Of a stretch of DNA of 64,000 bases, positions 13,412-22,700 are shown in pieces. The translations under genes and the position numbers were made by a program. The stretch covers positions 62,001 to 126,000 of the forward strand of contig NZ_FOHO01000009.1 of the NCBI RefSeq assembly GCF_900111675.1, given 5' to 3'. Each line of letters opens with the position of its first letter. The first letter of the stretch is position 1. The stretch is from Paracoccus homiensis. GTDB taxonomy: Bacteria > Pseudomonadota > Alphaproteobacteria > Rhodobacterales > Rhodobacteraceae. The notes under the pieces are model-generated. The model was not told the origin of the DNA, did no database searches, and saw only the letters and a program-made list of their open reading frames with translations.

Positions 13412-13845
13412 CGGTCTTTCCTCCAAACACGGCGCAGCGCATCGACGCCGCGGATGATGCAGACGCGCTGCGGATAGAACGGCGCCGACCACATCGAGTA
13501 GCGGGACCGGTCCGGCTCCGGGATCAGCAGCAGCGAAAGCTTGAGCATGTGCAGCAGGCCGGCGCCGAAGATCAGGCCCATCGCGATATTCGGCAGCGGC
13601 CGCCCGATATGCTGGTGCCACAGCGCCCACAGGCCGGGCTGGATCGCGTCCAGCAGCATCGGCAGGGCGTCCCAGTAAAGGGCACGCGCCGCGCTGGCGA
13701 TCAGGATCAGGATCACGCCGATCGAGAGGTGATATACAGCCGATCCGTTGTTGTGCAGCGCGACCGGCAGAAAGCCCCGGATGACAAGCGCCATCATCCC
13801 CGCGAGCCCGATGGCGATGCCCCATGCCAGCCATTCAACGATCAT
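13408..13845 (-). CDS. membrane protein of the lysis cassette, candidate holin
   Basis: This 145-residue protein has about three hydrophobic segments (residues 3-27, 38-58 and 88-110) and a basic tail. It lies directly before the endolysin with a 4-nt overlap, where a holin is expected. No holin family motif is recognised and it is larger than most holins, so the role is positional inference. Confidence 0.55.
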   Translation of the reverse strand: MIVEWLAWGIAIGLAGMMALVIRGFLPVALHNNGSAVYHLSIGVILILIASAARALYWDALPMLLDAIQPGLWALWHQHIGRPLPNIAMGLIFGAGLLHMLKLSLLLIPEPDRSRYSMWSAPFYPQRVCIIRGVDALRRVWRKDR

Positions 13846-14002
13846 TTTGACCCCGCTTCTTTTCCGTAAGTTCAGCCAGAAGCGCGGTGAACTGATCGAC
13901 CTTCACCCGAACCTCTCGCGTGCTGTTTTCCATTTCCGCCAGTTCGCGCTGGCTCTCGAAATCGACCTCTTGCGGGCGCTTGCGAAACGGCCAGATGTGC
14001 AT
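13835..14002 (-). CDS. small charged phage protein
   Basis: A 55-residue product (ATG 14002) starts MHIWPFRKRPQEV and continues as a mostly helical, charged segment. It has no membrane span. It overlaps the following gene by 11 nt and is part of the tail fibre-lysis run. Function unknown. Confidence 0.5.
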   Translation of the reverse strand: MHIWPFRKRPQEVDFESQRELAEMENSTREVRVKVDQFTALLAELTEKKRGQNDR

Positions 14003-14006
14003 CGCC

Positions 14007-14231
14007 TCACCCCCGACCATTGCGCAAACTATCGACAGCCGCGTCGAGACTGCGGGCAAATTCCCGCGCCAGGTCCTGGTGCTCCTTGTTGGCCTTGTGC
14101 AGATCCTGAATGCGCAGGTCGCTTTGCCGGGTGACTTCGCGGTCGCGGTTCCAGCCCCAGAAGGCCAGCCCCACGATCACGACGCTTGGCAGGCCGCCAC
14201 CCAGCTCTGATATGAGCTGTTCCCACGACAT
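14007..14231 (-). CDS. small membrane-anchored phage protein, lysis-associated
   Basis: This 74-residue protein has an N-terminal hydrophobic segment (residues 12-27, LPSVVIVGLAFWGWN) then a long charged helix (REVTRQSDLRIQDLHKANKEH), a topology resembling i-spanins or Rz-like proteins. The ATG overlaps the tail-fibre stop (ATGA). It could be a lysis accessory or a holin-like protein; the sequence does not decide. Confidence 0.55.
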   Translation of the reverse strand: MSWEQLISELGGGLPSVVIVGLAFWGWNRDREVTRQSDLRIQDLHKANKEHQDLAREFARSLDAAVDSLRNGRG

Positions 14232-16342
14232 CACCGCCTCCGCTCGGCCCAGAAATTCAGGGTCTCGACCGGGCCATTGATCCGGTATTGATGGCCGATG
14301 GGCACGGTGAAGGTGCAGGTATCGCCCGTGCCGGCGGAAAGCCTGCCGACAGAGATCCAGGACGACCCATCTTCCGAAACCTGAACGAACTGCTGTGCGG
14401 TCGGAACGCCTGACAGCGCGACCTCGACCTCGTGATCGTTGGTATTGGTATAGGCGGCATTCGGGCTTCGACTGCCCAGCACATTGACCCATGCGCCGCC
14501 CGTGGTGACCTGCTCGATGTCGAACCTGCGAAGGTTGAACCGAATATCGTCACCCGTCCCGGTGCCATAGACCAGGCCGAAGGTCCAATAGCGCGTTTCA
14601 TTCCGGAAGGTGGGGCCTGACGATCCTGAAGGATTGATCTCGACCGAAAAGGACCTGGCCGATCCGTTGAATGGATAGGCCCCGTTATTTTCGAACCACT
14701 GGCCTATGAAGGGCGGATCCAGCAATTCGCCATCCGCGCCGAACTCATAGATGCGCCAGCCGATGGCAGAGGTGCCGGACGACCGCGCGGCGACCTCGAT
14801 GACCGCCTTGGCGCGTGTCGGCTTGTCCCATTTGTAGCGGCAGACCACGACGCCCTGCGATCCGGCGGCGCGGCGGAAGCACCAGCCGAGGATGCTGTCC
14901 TCGTAGGCATCCATCACGTCCGACACGGTGCTGACCGGGTTCCATGGCGCGGCCCGGGCGTTGTCGATTGCGGGCGCATAGGTGAAATCAAGGAAGCCCG
15001 TGTCGGGATTTGCCTCCATCGGCAGCGGTCGGCCAAGCAGGTTTTGATAGACCGGCGGCGTCATCGTGGCGTCGAAATACCGTGCGCCCCATTCGCCCAT
15101 CGCGCGGCCCGTGGCGTGGATGCCGTCATGCGTCGCCATCCCGACAGTCTCGACCACGCGCAGGGTCGGGCAGCGATATTGCAGGGAATACATCGCCGCG
15201 GCATGGCGCTTGATCTTCGTCGTCCGTTCGCCATAGGTCGCCAGTTGGGAACTGACAATCGGGGTCTGCTGCTGGTCGATCAGGCCCGCCGTTTCCAGCT
15301 CATCGAAAACAACTTTAACCTTGCTGGCATGGGTCTCGGGCAACTCGAATGCGTTGTCGCCGCCGTGGACCCAGAACAGGGCGTCTGCTGCACTACCGGC
15401 GCGGCCCGGCACGGCGTCGATAGCCGTCCTGATGCCGGGATACATGAACGGGGTCATGTCCTCGCCGCCCGTGCGGGTCCAGCCGTTTGCGGAAAGACCG
15501 GCATCGGTGATGAAGGTTTCTGCGGGCGTTCCGCCGATGGCGATCTGGATGACATAGACCGCGAAGCCTTGTTTCCACGCCTTCCGGGCCGCAGCCAGCG
15601 CGAGGTTGTTGGCATAGAGGCTTTGCCCGCCGTTCCAGATATTCAGGGGCGGCGTGCCGAAAGCGGCCTGCCGCCATGCGGTGCCTTCGACAAAGCTGGC
15701 CGAGCTGTTGCCGCTCATGTCGTTGTCCCAGAAGAACACGCCTTCTGGCGTCGAGTAATCGCCCCCGGTGCTGCCCGCGTTCCCGCGCGCCTGGGACTGT
15801 CCCAGGACGAGGATGATGTATGGATCACGAACCACCATTCCGGCTGCTGCCTCAGCCAAATCGGCGGCATTGTTCGCGCGTATCGCAGCGGCACCGGCCG
15901 CCGCCGATCTCTCAGCGGCGAGCAGAAATTCCCTCATCGCCTCTTCGCCGGGCATCTCCTCGCTGACAGGAACGACCAGCGCACGATCCAGAACTTCGCC
16001 ATGATCCTGAATCTGCATTTCCAGAAGATCGAGGTCGGTTTCAACCTGATCCGTGCGCACCCTGCCTTGCGCATTATAGTCCGAGCGTTGCAGGTTCGGG
16101 ACAGATCGTAGCAAGTAAACCTGATCGCCGGCCCGCAACCCGGAACTGACCACCACCGTTCCGCTGGCTTCTCCGATGCCGGTATGGCTGACACCCGCAG
16201 TCAGGTCCGTCTCGATCTCGCCGCGAACGCGAATGACACGCAGGTGGTCTTCATCAAGAATGAGGAAATCACGCGGAAAGGTCCCGCCAGCCCCGGTTGC
16301 ATTAAATGGGCCGGATTTATTCTTGGTGGATTCGACGGTCAT
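14231..16342 (-). CDS. tail fibre/tailspike with T7-type anchor and SGNH O-acetylesterase domain
   Basis: This 703-residue receptor-binding protein has an N-terminal 125 residues that match the T7 gp17 particle-anchoring domain (LLRSVPNLQRSDYNAQGRVRTDQVETDLDLLE). An Ala-rich helix follows (140-170), then an SGNH/GDSL-like esterase: block I GQS (Ser183), HGGDN near 326-330, and DGIH (Asp406, His409) as the catalytic Asp-His pair. The C-terminal 270 residues are beta-rich. It probably attaches to and deacetylates surface polysaccharide. A strong hairpin holding the ribosome site precedes it. Confidence 0.85.
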   Translation of the reverse strand: MTVESTKNKSGPFNATGAGGTFPRDFLILDEDHLRVIRVRGEIETDLTAGVSHTGIGEASGTVVVSSGLRAGDQVYLLRSVPNLQRSDYNAQGRVRTDQVETDLDLLEMQIQDHGEVLDRALVVPVSEEMPGEEAMREFLLAAERSAAAGAAAIRANNAADLAEAAAGMVVRDPYIILVLGQSQARGNAGSTGGDYSTPEGVFFWDNDMSGNSSASFVEGTAWRQAAFGTPPLNIWNGGQSLYANNLALAAARKAWKQGFAVYVIQIAIGGTPAETFITDAGLSANGWTRTGGEDMTPFMYPGIRTAIDAVPGRAGSAADALFWVHGGDNAFELPETHASKVKVVFDELETAGLIDQQQTPIVSSQLATYGERTTKIKRHAAAMYSLQYRCPTLRVVETVGMATHDGIHATGRAMGEWGARYFDATMTPPVYQNLLGRPLPMEANPDTGFLDFTYAPAIDNARAAPWNPVSTVSDVMDAYEDSILGWCFRRAAGSQGVVVCRYKWDKPTRAKAVIEVAARSSGTSAIGWRIYEFGADGELLDPPFIGQWFENNGAYPFNGSARSFSVEINPSGSSGPTFRNETRYWTFGLVYGTGTGDDIRFNLRRFDIEQVTTGGAWVNVLGSRSPNAAYTNTNDHEVEVALSGVPTAQQFVQVSEDGSSWISVGRLSAGTGDTCTFTVPIGHQYRINGPVETLNFWAERRR

Positions 16343-16407
16343 GTCTAACCTGCGCTTGTCTGGGTCAAGCGCAGGTTAGGAACCGCACAACTCGCGATAT
16401 ATGTTGG
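16343..16407 (-). promoter_or_regulatory. late promoter/leader element A (motif CCAACATATATCG plus RBS hairpin)
   Basis: On the minus strand the motif (16395-16407) is followed by a perfect 14-bp hairpin (arms 16345-16358 and 16366-16379, 7-nt loop) that ends two bases before the tail-fibre ATG. The AGG of the Shine-Dalgarno lies in the 3' arm. The same layout occurs at 34027-34093 and 35398-35461. Confidence 0.65.
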
Positions 16408-16589
16408 CGGTTACCGATCCAGCGGGTTCGAGCCCAGGAACATCTCGGCCCAGGACCGATCCGGTTTCTTGAAAACATCTTCGCGGGAGAGTATCTTTCG
16501 TTTGCTCGACCGAGTGAGATCAGCCCTCTGCGGCTGGACATAAGGGGAATTGGACCCCGGTTGGTTCGGACTCTGCCCGGTCGAGCGAA

Positions 16590-17150
16590 TTATCGCCGCC
16601 CATGGTTCGGATGATACCCAAGAACTTTTTCCGCCGCCCGCCTCGCCGCGACAGCTTCCGCGAATGTGTCATAACGCCCAAGCGCAACCATCTTATCCGC
16701 CTTAATATAGGCTGCCCATTTGCCCTTTTCCCGAGCCCAGTAGACCCCCGTAACGCCTGATGTGTTGTCGCTACGTATGGCCATGTTGCGATGATTTTCG
16801 CGCTTGGTCACCTCTCGCAAATTGGCAAGCCTGTTGTCACTGCGATCCCCATTGATATGATCGATCTCGCCATTCGGCCATCGACCGTGGATGACCGCCC
16901 ATGCAACCCTGTGAGCCTGCATCTTCCGATCGCAAATTAACCCGCTCCGATATCCGTGACTGGCTGAAGTGAATGCCTCCCTCCCTGCCCATCTACTATT
17001 CCATAGGGCAGCGCGCCTTTCTGTACTGTATCGACCAGTCGGGAACATTTCCGGCGGTCGGGGAAGCCAATAGAGGCGGCCCGTCTCTGCGTCGTACCGG
17101 ACGAGGCGGCGAACATCATCCGGCGTGATCAGTGATTGAACCCCGGTCAT
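16590..17150 (-). CDS. HNH endonuclease with AP2-like DNA-binding domain
   Basis: This 186-residue protein contains the HNH core HRVAWAVIHGRWPNGEIDHINGDRSDNRLANLREV (split here only for description: HRVAWA, EIDHINGDR, NRLANLR), then a C-terminal AP2/NUMOD-like beta domain (TSGVTGVYWAREKGKWAAYI). This is the usual free-standing homing-endonuclease type of phages. It lies between the antirepressor operon and the tail fibre and starts with an ATGA overlap. It may mobilise itself or flank host-range modules. Confidence 0.85.
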   Translation of the reverse strand: MTGVQSLITPDDVRRLVRYDAETGRLYWLPRPPEMFPTGRYSTERRAALWNSRWAGREAFTSASHGYRSGLICDRKMQAHRVAWAVIHGRWPNGEIDHINGDRSDNRLANLREVTKRENHRNMAIRSDNTSGVTGVYWAREKGKWAAYIKADKMVALGRYDTFAEAVAARRAAEKVLGYHPNHGRR

Positions 17151-17509
17151 GTCAAGATGGCGTCTCTTAGATCTTGCCAGAACGCAGGGCTTTCCTTCAT
17201 GTCCGGCAGGGGGTGATCCCCAAGGTTCGACCTCGCCGCGACCTTTGCCAGAACGTCAGCTGCATTCTGCGGCGGCGTTTCAAAAATCGCGTCTTCAAGC
17301 GCCCACCGCTGCCGATCGAGGCGACCATGCTCCGCCTCAGTCAGGCGTTCCCCTTCCGCGCCGTTCTGGACAGCGAAAATCGACTCCCATTTCCGGTAGA
17401 GCGCCATGACCGGCGTTTCCGTGATCGGCGGCAGGATCTCGCCCGACAGCGCGGCAGCAGGAACCAGCGCCGCAGCGGGCAGCGCGGCCATCATCTCGCG
17501 GCGATTCAT
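17147..17509 (-). CDS. phage protein of unknown function with signal-like N-terminus
   Basis: The 120-residue protein begins MNRREMMAALPAAALVPAAAL, which resembles a short twin-arginine or Sec-like leader, then a soluble helical part (ALYRKWESIFAVQNG, TEAEHGRLDRQRWALEDAI). The ATG overlaps the antirepressor stop (ATGA), so it is the second gene of that operon. No family is recognised. Confidence 0.6.
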   Translation of the reverse strand: MNRREMMAALPAAALVPAAALSGEILPPITETPVMALYRKWESIFAVQNGAEGERLTEAEHGRLDRQRWALEDAIFETPPQNAADVLAKVAARSNLGDHPLPDMKESPAFWQDLRDAILT

Positions 17510-18252
17510 TGCGCACCCCCGATCTGACGAACAGTCGGGAAGATTAGCTTCGCCAGAACTGACAAGCCCTTGGGCGTCACCCGAACCTGTTCGGTGATCT
17601 TTTCGCTTCCATCTGCCCGCGTAACCGTGGTGCTTTTGTGCTCCAATAGCCCCTGATTGCATTTCGGCTGATAACCAAGCCAACCTGCCGACCCGGCCCG
17701 CTTGTAGATCCAGCCGTTGTGCGACAGCCAGTCGAACAGGTCCTTGGGCCGCATGCCCAGGTTCTTCGCTGCTTCGGTGATGTTCAGCGATCCCTCAGCC
17801 TTCACCAGCCGTTCATGCGCGGCAACATCCTCCTTCATGACCTCGATCTGTTCCGCTTGCGCCTTCATGGTTGCATCGGCCTCGATCAGCGCCGCCGCCA
17901 TCAGCTGCGGGCCAGTCAGCATGGCCGCGGTGCCATTGGCCTTCTCTTTCTCAAGGTGCTGCCAGCGATCCACCAAGCGCGCGGTGAATTCGGGGCAAAG
18001 CTGTGCGACAACGACGAAGCTGTCGCGCTTGTTGACGTGATAGACCGTGCCCGGACGACCCCCGGAGGACTTTTCCTCCGCCGGAGTAAAAGTCACGATC
18101 CCTTTTTCAGCCAGCCTTTCGACGGTCCGCTTGACGTTGTCGTGGCGCGCCTCGACCAGATCCGCGATCTCGCGGCTGCTCATGGTCAGCGTTTCACCTG
18201 CACCCATGATGGCAGGCATCTTGATTTCCGGGCGGTTCTGTTCCATTTTCAT
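17506..18252 (-). CDS. antirepressor: Rha-like N-terminus, KilAC C-terminus
   Basis: The 248-residue protein begins at ATG 18252, placed eight bases after AGGAGGGAG, although an upstream ATG also exists. The N-terminal half has the Rha pattern (LTMSSREIADLVEARHDNV, KRDSFVVVAQLCPEFTARLVDRW). A coiled stretch follows, then a KilAC-type DNA-binding domain (ITEAAKNLGMRPKDLFDWL, NGWIYKRAG, VTPKGLSVLAKL). Such proteins inactivate the prophage repressor. It sits downstream of an Arc-like gene, as ant does in P22. Confidence 0.85.
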   Translation of the reverse strand: MKMEQNRPEIKMPAIMGAGETLTMSSREIADLVEARHDNVKRTVERLAEKGIVTFTPAEEKSSGGRPGTVYHVNKRDSFVVVAQLCPEFTARLVDRWQHLEKEKANGTAAMLTGPQLMAAALIEADATMKAQAEQIEVMKEDVAAHERLVKAEGSLNITEAAKNLGMRPKDLFDWLSHNGWIYKRAGSAGWLGYQPKCNQGLLEHKSTTVTRADGSEKITEQVRVTPKGLSVLAKLIFPTVRQIGGAQ

Positions 18253-18327
18253 AGGGAACTCCCTCCTATGCACATGTTGGGTTTCATCGAAGCCGTTGGG
18301 ATGGCACTCCCGGCGGCTTCATTCGTT

Positions 18328-18504
18328 TCAGGATGCCTGCTCAAGCTGCACCCCCTTAACGCGCATCGCCGTCGCGATGGCTTCCACGATCTCGCTGTTC
18401 ATGGACCGGCGGTTCTTGGCCGCCTCCACCTTGATCACATCTCGCCATCCGTCAGGAAGACGGATCATAAAGCGATCTGCGGTTTGGCTGGGGTATCTCT
18501 TCAT
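18328..18504 (-). CDS. Arc-like ribbon-helix-helix repressor
   Basis: This 58-residue protein, about the size of P22 Arc, has the RHH pattern TADRFMIRLPDGWRDVIK and NRRSMNSEIVEAI. The ATG at 18504 has GGAGGTGAG before it. It is divergent from a Mnt-like gene and upstream of the antirepressor, so it should repress the antirepressor operon, as Arc does in P22. Confidence 0.85.
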   Translation of the reverse strand: MKRYPSQTADRFMIRLPDGWRDVIKVEAAKNRRSMNSEIVEAIATAMRVKGVQLEQAS

Positions 18505-18518
18505 CTCACCTCCAAATA

Positions 18519-18592
18519 TGCCACCGTGGCACAATTCATCTATGCCACGGTGGAAGCATGGCTGCAATAATTTTTTTATGTCACCGTGGCAC
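18519..18592. promoter_or_regulatory. three Mnt-like operator sites between the divergent RHH genes
   Basis: The sites are 18519-18532 (TGCCACCGTGGCAC), 18543-18554 (TGCCACGGTGGA) and 18579-18592 (TGTCACCGTGGCAC). Each has GCCAC/GTGGC-type arms; the first and third differ at one base. From memory, the P22 Mnt operator core is CCACGGTGG, which is nearly the same. The first site lies 15 bp from the Arc-like start and the last 17 bp from the Mnt-like start, so they can control both directions. Confidence 0.8.
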
Positions 18593-18608
18593 AAAGAGGG
18601 AATCGCAG

Positions 18609-19001
18609 ATGTCAACAATACCTACCAACCGCGAGAGCGACCGCTTTATGCTTCGCCTCCCTGACGGGATGCGGGACCGGATCAAGGCCGCCGCCGAGGC
18701 AAACAACCGCAGTATGAACGCTGAAATCGTGGCAACGCTGGAAAAGGAATACCCAGCCCCCCGCGACAGCTACCGAGACATCCTGTCTAAGATGTTAGAC
18801 TTCCTATTAGAGGAAGGCCTTGTGCCCCGGACAGAAGCCGAAAAAAACGAACTTCTTGCAGAGATTTATGCGCTTCCAGAGGGCGTGGGTGAAGATGTTG
18901 CAAAGCGCCTTTTTGTGGAGGTTCTTGACGATCTTTCTGAGAAGTTGGCCGATTATCGCGGGCGCGACGCATCACAGCCATCGTCTGACAAGACCAAATG
19001 A
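18609..19001 (+). CDS. Mnt-like ribbon-helix-helix repressor
   Basis: The 130-residue protein has an N-terminal RHH domain (ESDRFMLRLPDGMRDRIK, NNRSMNAEIVATL) very like its divergent neighbour, then an extended C-terminal part (DILSKMLDFLLEEGLV to ADYRGRD), as Mnt carries a C-terminal tetramerisation region. It probably keeps the antirepressor operon off in the lysogen by binding the three sites beside it. Its stop overlaps the next ATG, so three small genes follow in the same operon. Confidence 0.85.
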   Translation: MSTIPTNRESDRFMLRLPDGMRDRIKAAAEANNRSMNAEIVATLEKEYPAPRDSYRDILSKMLDFLLEEGLVPRTEAEKNELLAEIYALPEGVGEDVAKRLFVEVLDDLSEKLADYRGRDASQPSSDKTK

Positions 19002-19219
19002 ACCACTTCCGCAATGAACAGACCAAGCTGACCGCGACATTCATCAACGGGATGGCAATTGCGATGTTCGCCGTGGGAGGTCTGGCGCCATCCATCGGTA
19101 TGGCGGCCGGGTCAGTGCCCCCGGCACCATTGGTCGCCATCCTCATGGCATATTGTCTGATCGGCTCATTGGCCCTACATTTGATAGCACGACGCATCTT
19201 GCGGAGGCTTGAACCATGA
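18998..19219 (+). CDS. small two-helix membrane protein in the sieA position
   Basis: The 73-residue protein has two hydrophobic helices (about residues 14-36 and 43-64) joined by a short Pro/Gly turn, ending in RRILRRLEP. It overlaps the Mnt-like stop (ATGA). It is probably expressed in the lysogen together with the repressor. In P22 the gene beside mnt is the membrane exclusion gene sieA; a similar role is inferred from order and topology only. Confidence 0.6.
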   Translation: MNHFRNEQTKLTATFINGMAIAMFAVGGLAPSIGMAAGSVPPAPLVAILMAYCLIGSLALHLIARRILRRLEP

Positions 19220-19335
19220 CCGGACTGGAACTCACGCTGCTTATCATGCCGGCCAGCGGCTTGCTGATCGCCGGGTTTCTCGTCTGGTATACCGGGCGGG
19301 ATAGTCGTCGGCAGAACCGGCATCCGGCTGAATGA
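19216..19335 (+). CDS. 39-residue single-span membrane peptide
   Basis: The ATG overlaps the previous stop (ATGA) and the stop overlaps the next ATG. The product has one membrane helix (LLIMPASGLLIAGFLVWY) and a basic tail (RDSRRQNRH). Tight coupling on both sides supports it as a real gene although it is short. It belongs to the proposed exclusion operon. Confidence 0.6.
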   Translation: MTGLELTLLIMPASGLLIAGFLVWYTGRDSRRQNRHPAE

Positions 19336-19721
19336 GCAACGACCTCGACCCAAGATCCGCCGAGGCTTGGCGGCGCGCGTGGGATGAGGATAGGCGTGGC
19401 GAGATTTTGCGCGACTACGCGAAGTCCGAGGAACTTCATAAAATAGAGGCGGACGCCGGGCCTTACGCACTATTTGGCGTGGCTGCTTGGATCGGCCTTG
19501 GTGCGTCGCTCTGGTTTTCTAACTCGTTAAGCGCGATCGTCTCAATGGCGTTGGCTGCCGGATTTCTTTCGCGCTACGCCATAGACTACTATTCGGCGAG
19601 AAGGGCGTGGCGAGAAATTCACGAGAAATGGTACAGTCAGGGGAAAGATCTGCATTCAGAGTATCGACAGCTTACCTCTGCAGATCCTCCTTCAGTGGCG
19701 ACAAAATCTGTCCGTCGATGA
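19332..19721 (+). CDS. membrane protein, last gene of the Mnt-like operon
   Basis: The 129-residue protein has a charged cytoplasmic N-terminus (AEAWRRAWDEDRRGEILRDY), two hydrophobic segments (residues 43-62 and 66-84) and a basic C-terminal part. It starts by ATGA coupling and its end overlaps the convergent internal virion gene by 50 nt. It is a candidate superinfection-exclusion or lysogenic-conversion protein. No family is recognised. Confidence 0.6.
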   Translation: MSNDLDPRSAEAWRRAWDEDRRGEILRDYAKSEELHKIEADAGPYALFGVAAWIGLGASLWFSNSLSAIVSMALAAGFLSRYAIDYYSARRAWREIHEKWYSQGKDLHSEYRQLTSADPPSVATKSVRR

Positions 19722-22700
19722 GCCACCGCCAATAAGGCAGCGAAGCGAAGGGCACTTGGCGACGCATGAGGGATACGTCACTCGCCGCGATGTCCGGCGC
19801 CTCCCCGGCCAGCAAATCGCCCCCTGCGCGGAACCCGAGTGACAGCATTCCGACCGCATCCTCCGCTCGACCGAAGGTCGGCCCCATGAAACCTGACACT
19901 ACGTTTCGGGTTGCGAAACGCGATGCTGGCGCCTGCTGGCTGGCGTTCGGAAACGCTGCGGATGCAGTTTTGTAGATGCCTGGCCCACCAGCTTTTTCCA
20001 GCGCGTTGTTGATCTCGAAGGCAATCGCGAAAATACCGGAACGGTCCAGCCCCTCAGCGGCCCACTTGCCGGGATTGTCCGAAATTGGCCGACCGCTTTC
20101 CAGGTTCTTGATCCAGTAGATGAACGCCCCGATGGTGGACATGCCAAGCACGCCACCCCAGAAGCGCGTCTGATCTTCCTGCAGCCCCCGCAGCATGACG
20201 CGTTGATTGGACGCCAGTGCGAAGGATCGGAACTGCAGGACAGCACGGCCGATCGGAGTCGAGGCGAACAGCGGCGTATCACCGAGGCCCTTGGTGACGA
20301 TGATTGAATCCACGTCTTTGTTGATCGCCGCGCGCCACGCCCGGAGCATGTGATCCATTTCGGGCGGCCAAGTTTCAGCATTCGCTACGCGGACGCCATC
20401 CAACGTATCGCCGTGCTGGCGAAACAGCCTTCCCAGCAATTCGGCGCTGTCACGACCGACACCCAGATAGCCCATATAGGCCTGCTCGGGCTTGGGAAGG
20501 GCGTCGAACCCCTTCTCGGCCGCGATCTCTGCATTCTTCAGGATCCGGTTCTGGGTCATCGTCGCGGACAGCGTCTTCTGGAAATCATTCCAGTGCAGCA
20601 AGCCGGTCATCTTGGTGAAGCCGTTTGCCGCATTGTTCAGAAACCGCTCGAAGGGATGCCCTTGTGCATAGGGGTCGGTCAGATCCGCCAGTGTCGCCAT
20701 GCGGGACTGCAGAACCTTTTCAGCGATCGCGCCGGCCCGCTTTGCTTCACTTTTGGTCAGCTTGATCCCGTCCAGATTTCGGATTAGGGGGCGCAGGCCG
20801 TCCTCTATATATGAGCGGAGGCCGTGGACCATGGCCGGGCGAACAGCATCCGTGAGAGACGAGATCGCGACCCCACCCAGGGATGTCAGGTAATTGAAGG
20901 TCTGAGCGGCGCTTAGCGTGCGCGCAAATCCGGTTCCCTGTTGGTCCGCCAGATAGTTCCCGCGAAGCATGTCCCGGACCGCCTCAAGATCGCGCACGTC
21001 AGAGCGTTCGCGCGCCTGCAGATCCGCCAGCTGCTTTGCCTTTTTCGCGGGATCAAGGTCGGATCGCGCCTCAAGCGCGGCCTTGAGATCAGCATATTCT
21101 GAACGAACCTGCTCAATCTGCGGCTTCATCGTCACCGACCCAAAGCGGTTTTGCAGTTCGATGTCCGCGGACATGGTGCGGGCATAGCGGCGCATTACCA
21201 GGTCGGCATTGTTTTCGATGAACTTCTCGACCAGCTCATCCGGGATATGGAATGTACGTTCAGCCAAGGGGCCACGCTTTGCCACCACTATGCCGGTCGG
21301 CAGTGACCCGTCATAGCCTCGACCGGTCACAGCGGCATAGACATCCTCGATGATGCCTTCGAGATAGTCGGCGCGATCGGCGTCGCTCAGGAAATCGAAC
21401 TCACCGCGCCGGCCGATTTTCTCTAAATCTCCCTCGATCTTGGACAGCCGATCCGCGTCGGCGCGGTCCAACTCCCCGACCACGCGGCCAGACAGATCGT
21501 CAACGCCAGAGCGAAACGCGCGCATGGCATCGTCGGACATGATATCGGCCACGCCCCGTGCGACACCATCGGACAATGCTTCCGCATCAGCCCGACGAGC
21601 CGACACCCCTCTCTCCACGGCCTCACGCGCGCTTCGCAGCGCTTCAGTGGCCTTTTCGGTATCGGCGGCGGCGCGCTCGGATGCCGCGGTTATCTGTCCG
21701 TCGAAATAGTTGCGCAGGATCGCCTTGAACTCGGCTTCGTTGGCCTCGATCGCCTTCCGGTTCCAGAGCCGACTGAAATAGCTTTCGGCGGTATCCACGC
21801 TTACGCCCTCTGGCAGGAGGCCAGCCTCGATGGCCCGATCCTTCAGCGGATCAAAGACGCTGCTGCGGATGGCGGATGCGGCTGTTGCGACTTCAGGAAC
21901 ATCACTTTGATCGCCGCGACGCATCGCCATGCCGATGGCCTCATTGAATTCGGTGCGTGACATCTGCGCGCCCCTCTGCCGCAGGGCCTTATACGCATCA
22001 TTCAGCGTCTCTACGGTCGATCCGACCGCGCCGCGCGTCCATTCCTTCATGGCGGTCTCTGCTGCCGCCTCGCCTTCCCCAGCCATGTTGCGCTTGAGAT
22101 AGACTGGATTTTCCAGCATCTGCGAGGAAATCTCCCGGACCAGCCTTGATGGGCTTTGGAGCGTCCTGAGAAGCGGGTTCAACTGCGCGGTGGCCTTCGC
22201 GGCCTTGCTGGCCGCCCTGCCTGCAATGTCAAAATCCTCAAGCGTGGAAACCGGCGCGGCGGCGGCCCCGGCGCTTTCAGGCTTTGCCATCACAGCCAAT
22301 TCGGCGTGAAGACTATCGGTCGCGGCGTCAAAGTCTGGCCGGGTTGCATTCTGGATGGCCGAGCCAGCCGCCTTGTATTCGGCGCGGCTCATGATCGCGC
22401 CAGCGGCGCCACCAAGGATCGCGCCAAACAGCGCGGACCCACCGATCGCCAACGCGCTCTCTGTTCCTGTCCGCAGTTCCTGCGATGCCTGCAGCCCGGT
22501 CTCCTGCACGCTGGTCGCGACCGCCGCCGCAGCTGAGACGGACCCGGCTGATTTAAGCGCCGAATAGCCCACGCGCCCGGTCCGAGCCAGCACGCCGCCC
22601 GGCAACAGCGTTGGCACGTCCGCGATGCTGGCGCCGATTTCAGCCGCGGTTCCTACCCAACCCGACGCCTCCAGCGTCCTCCGGTCGCGCGTCTCGCGAT

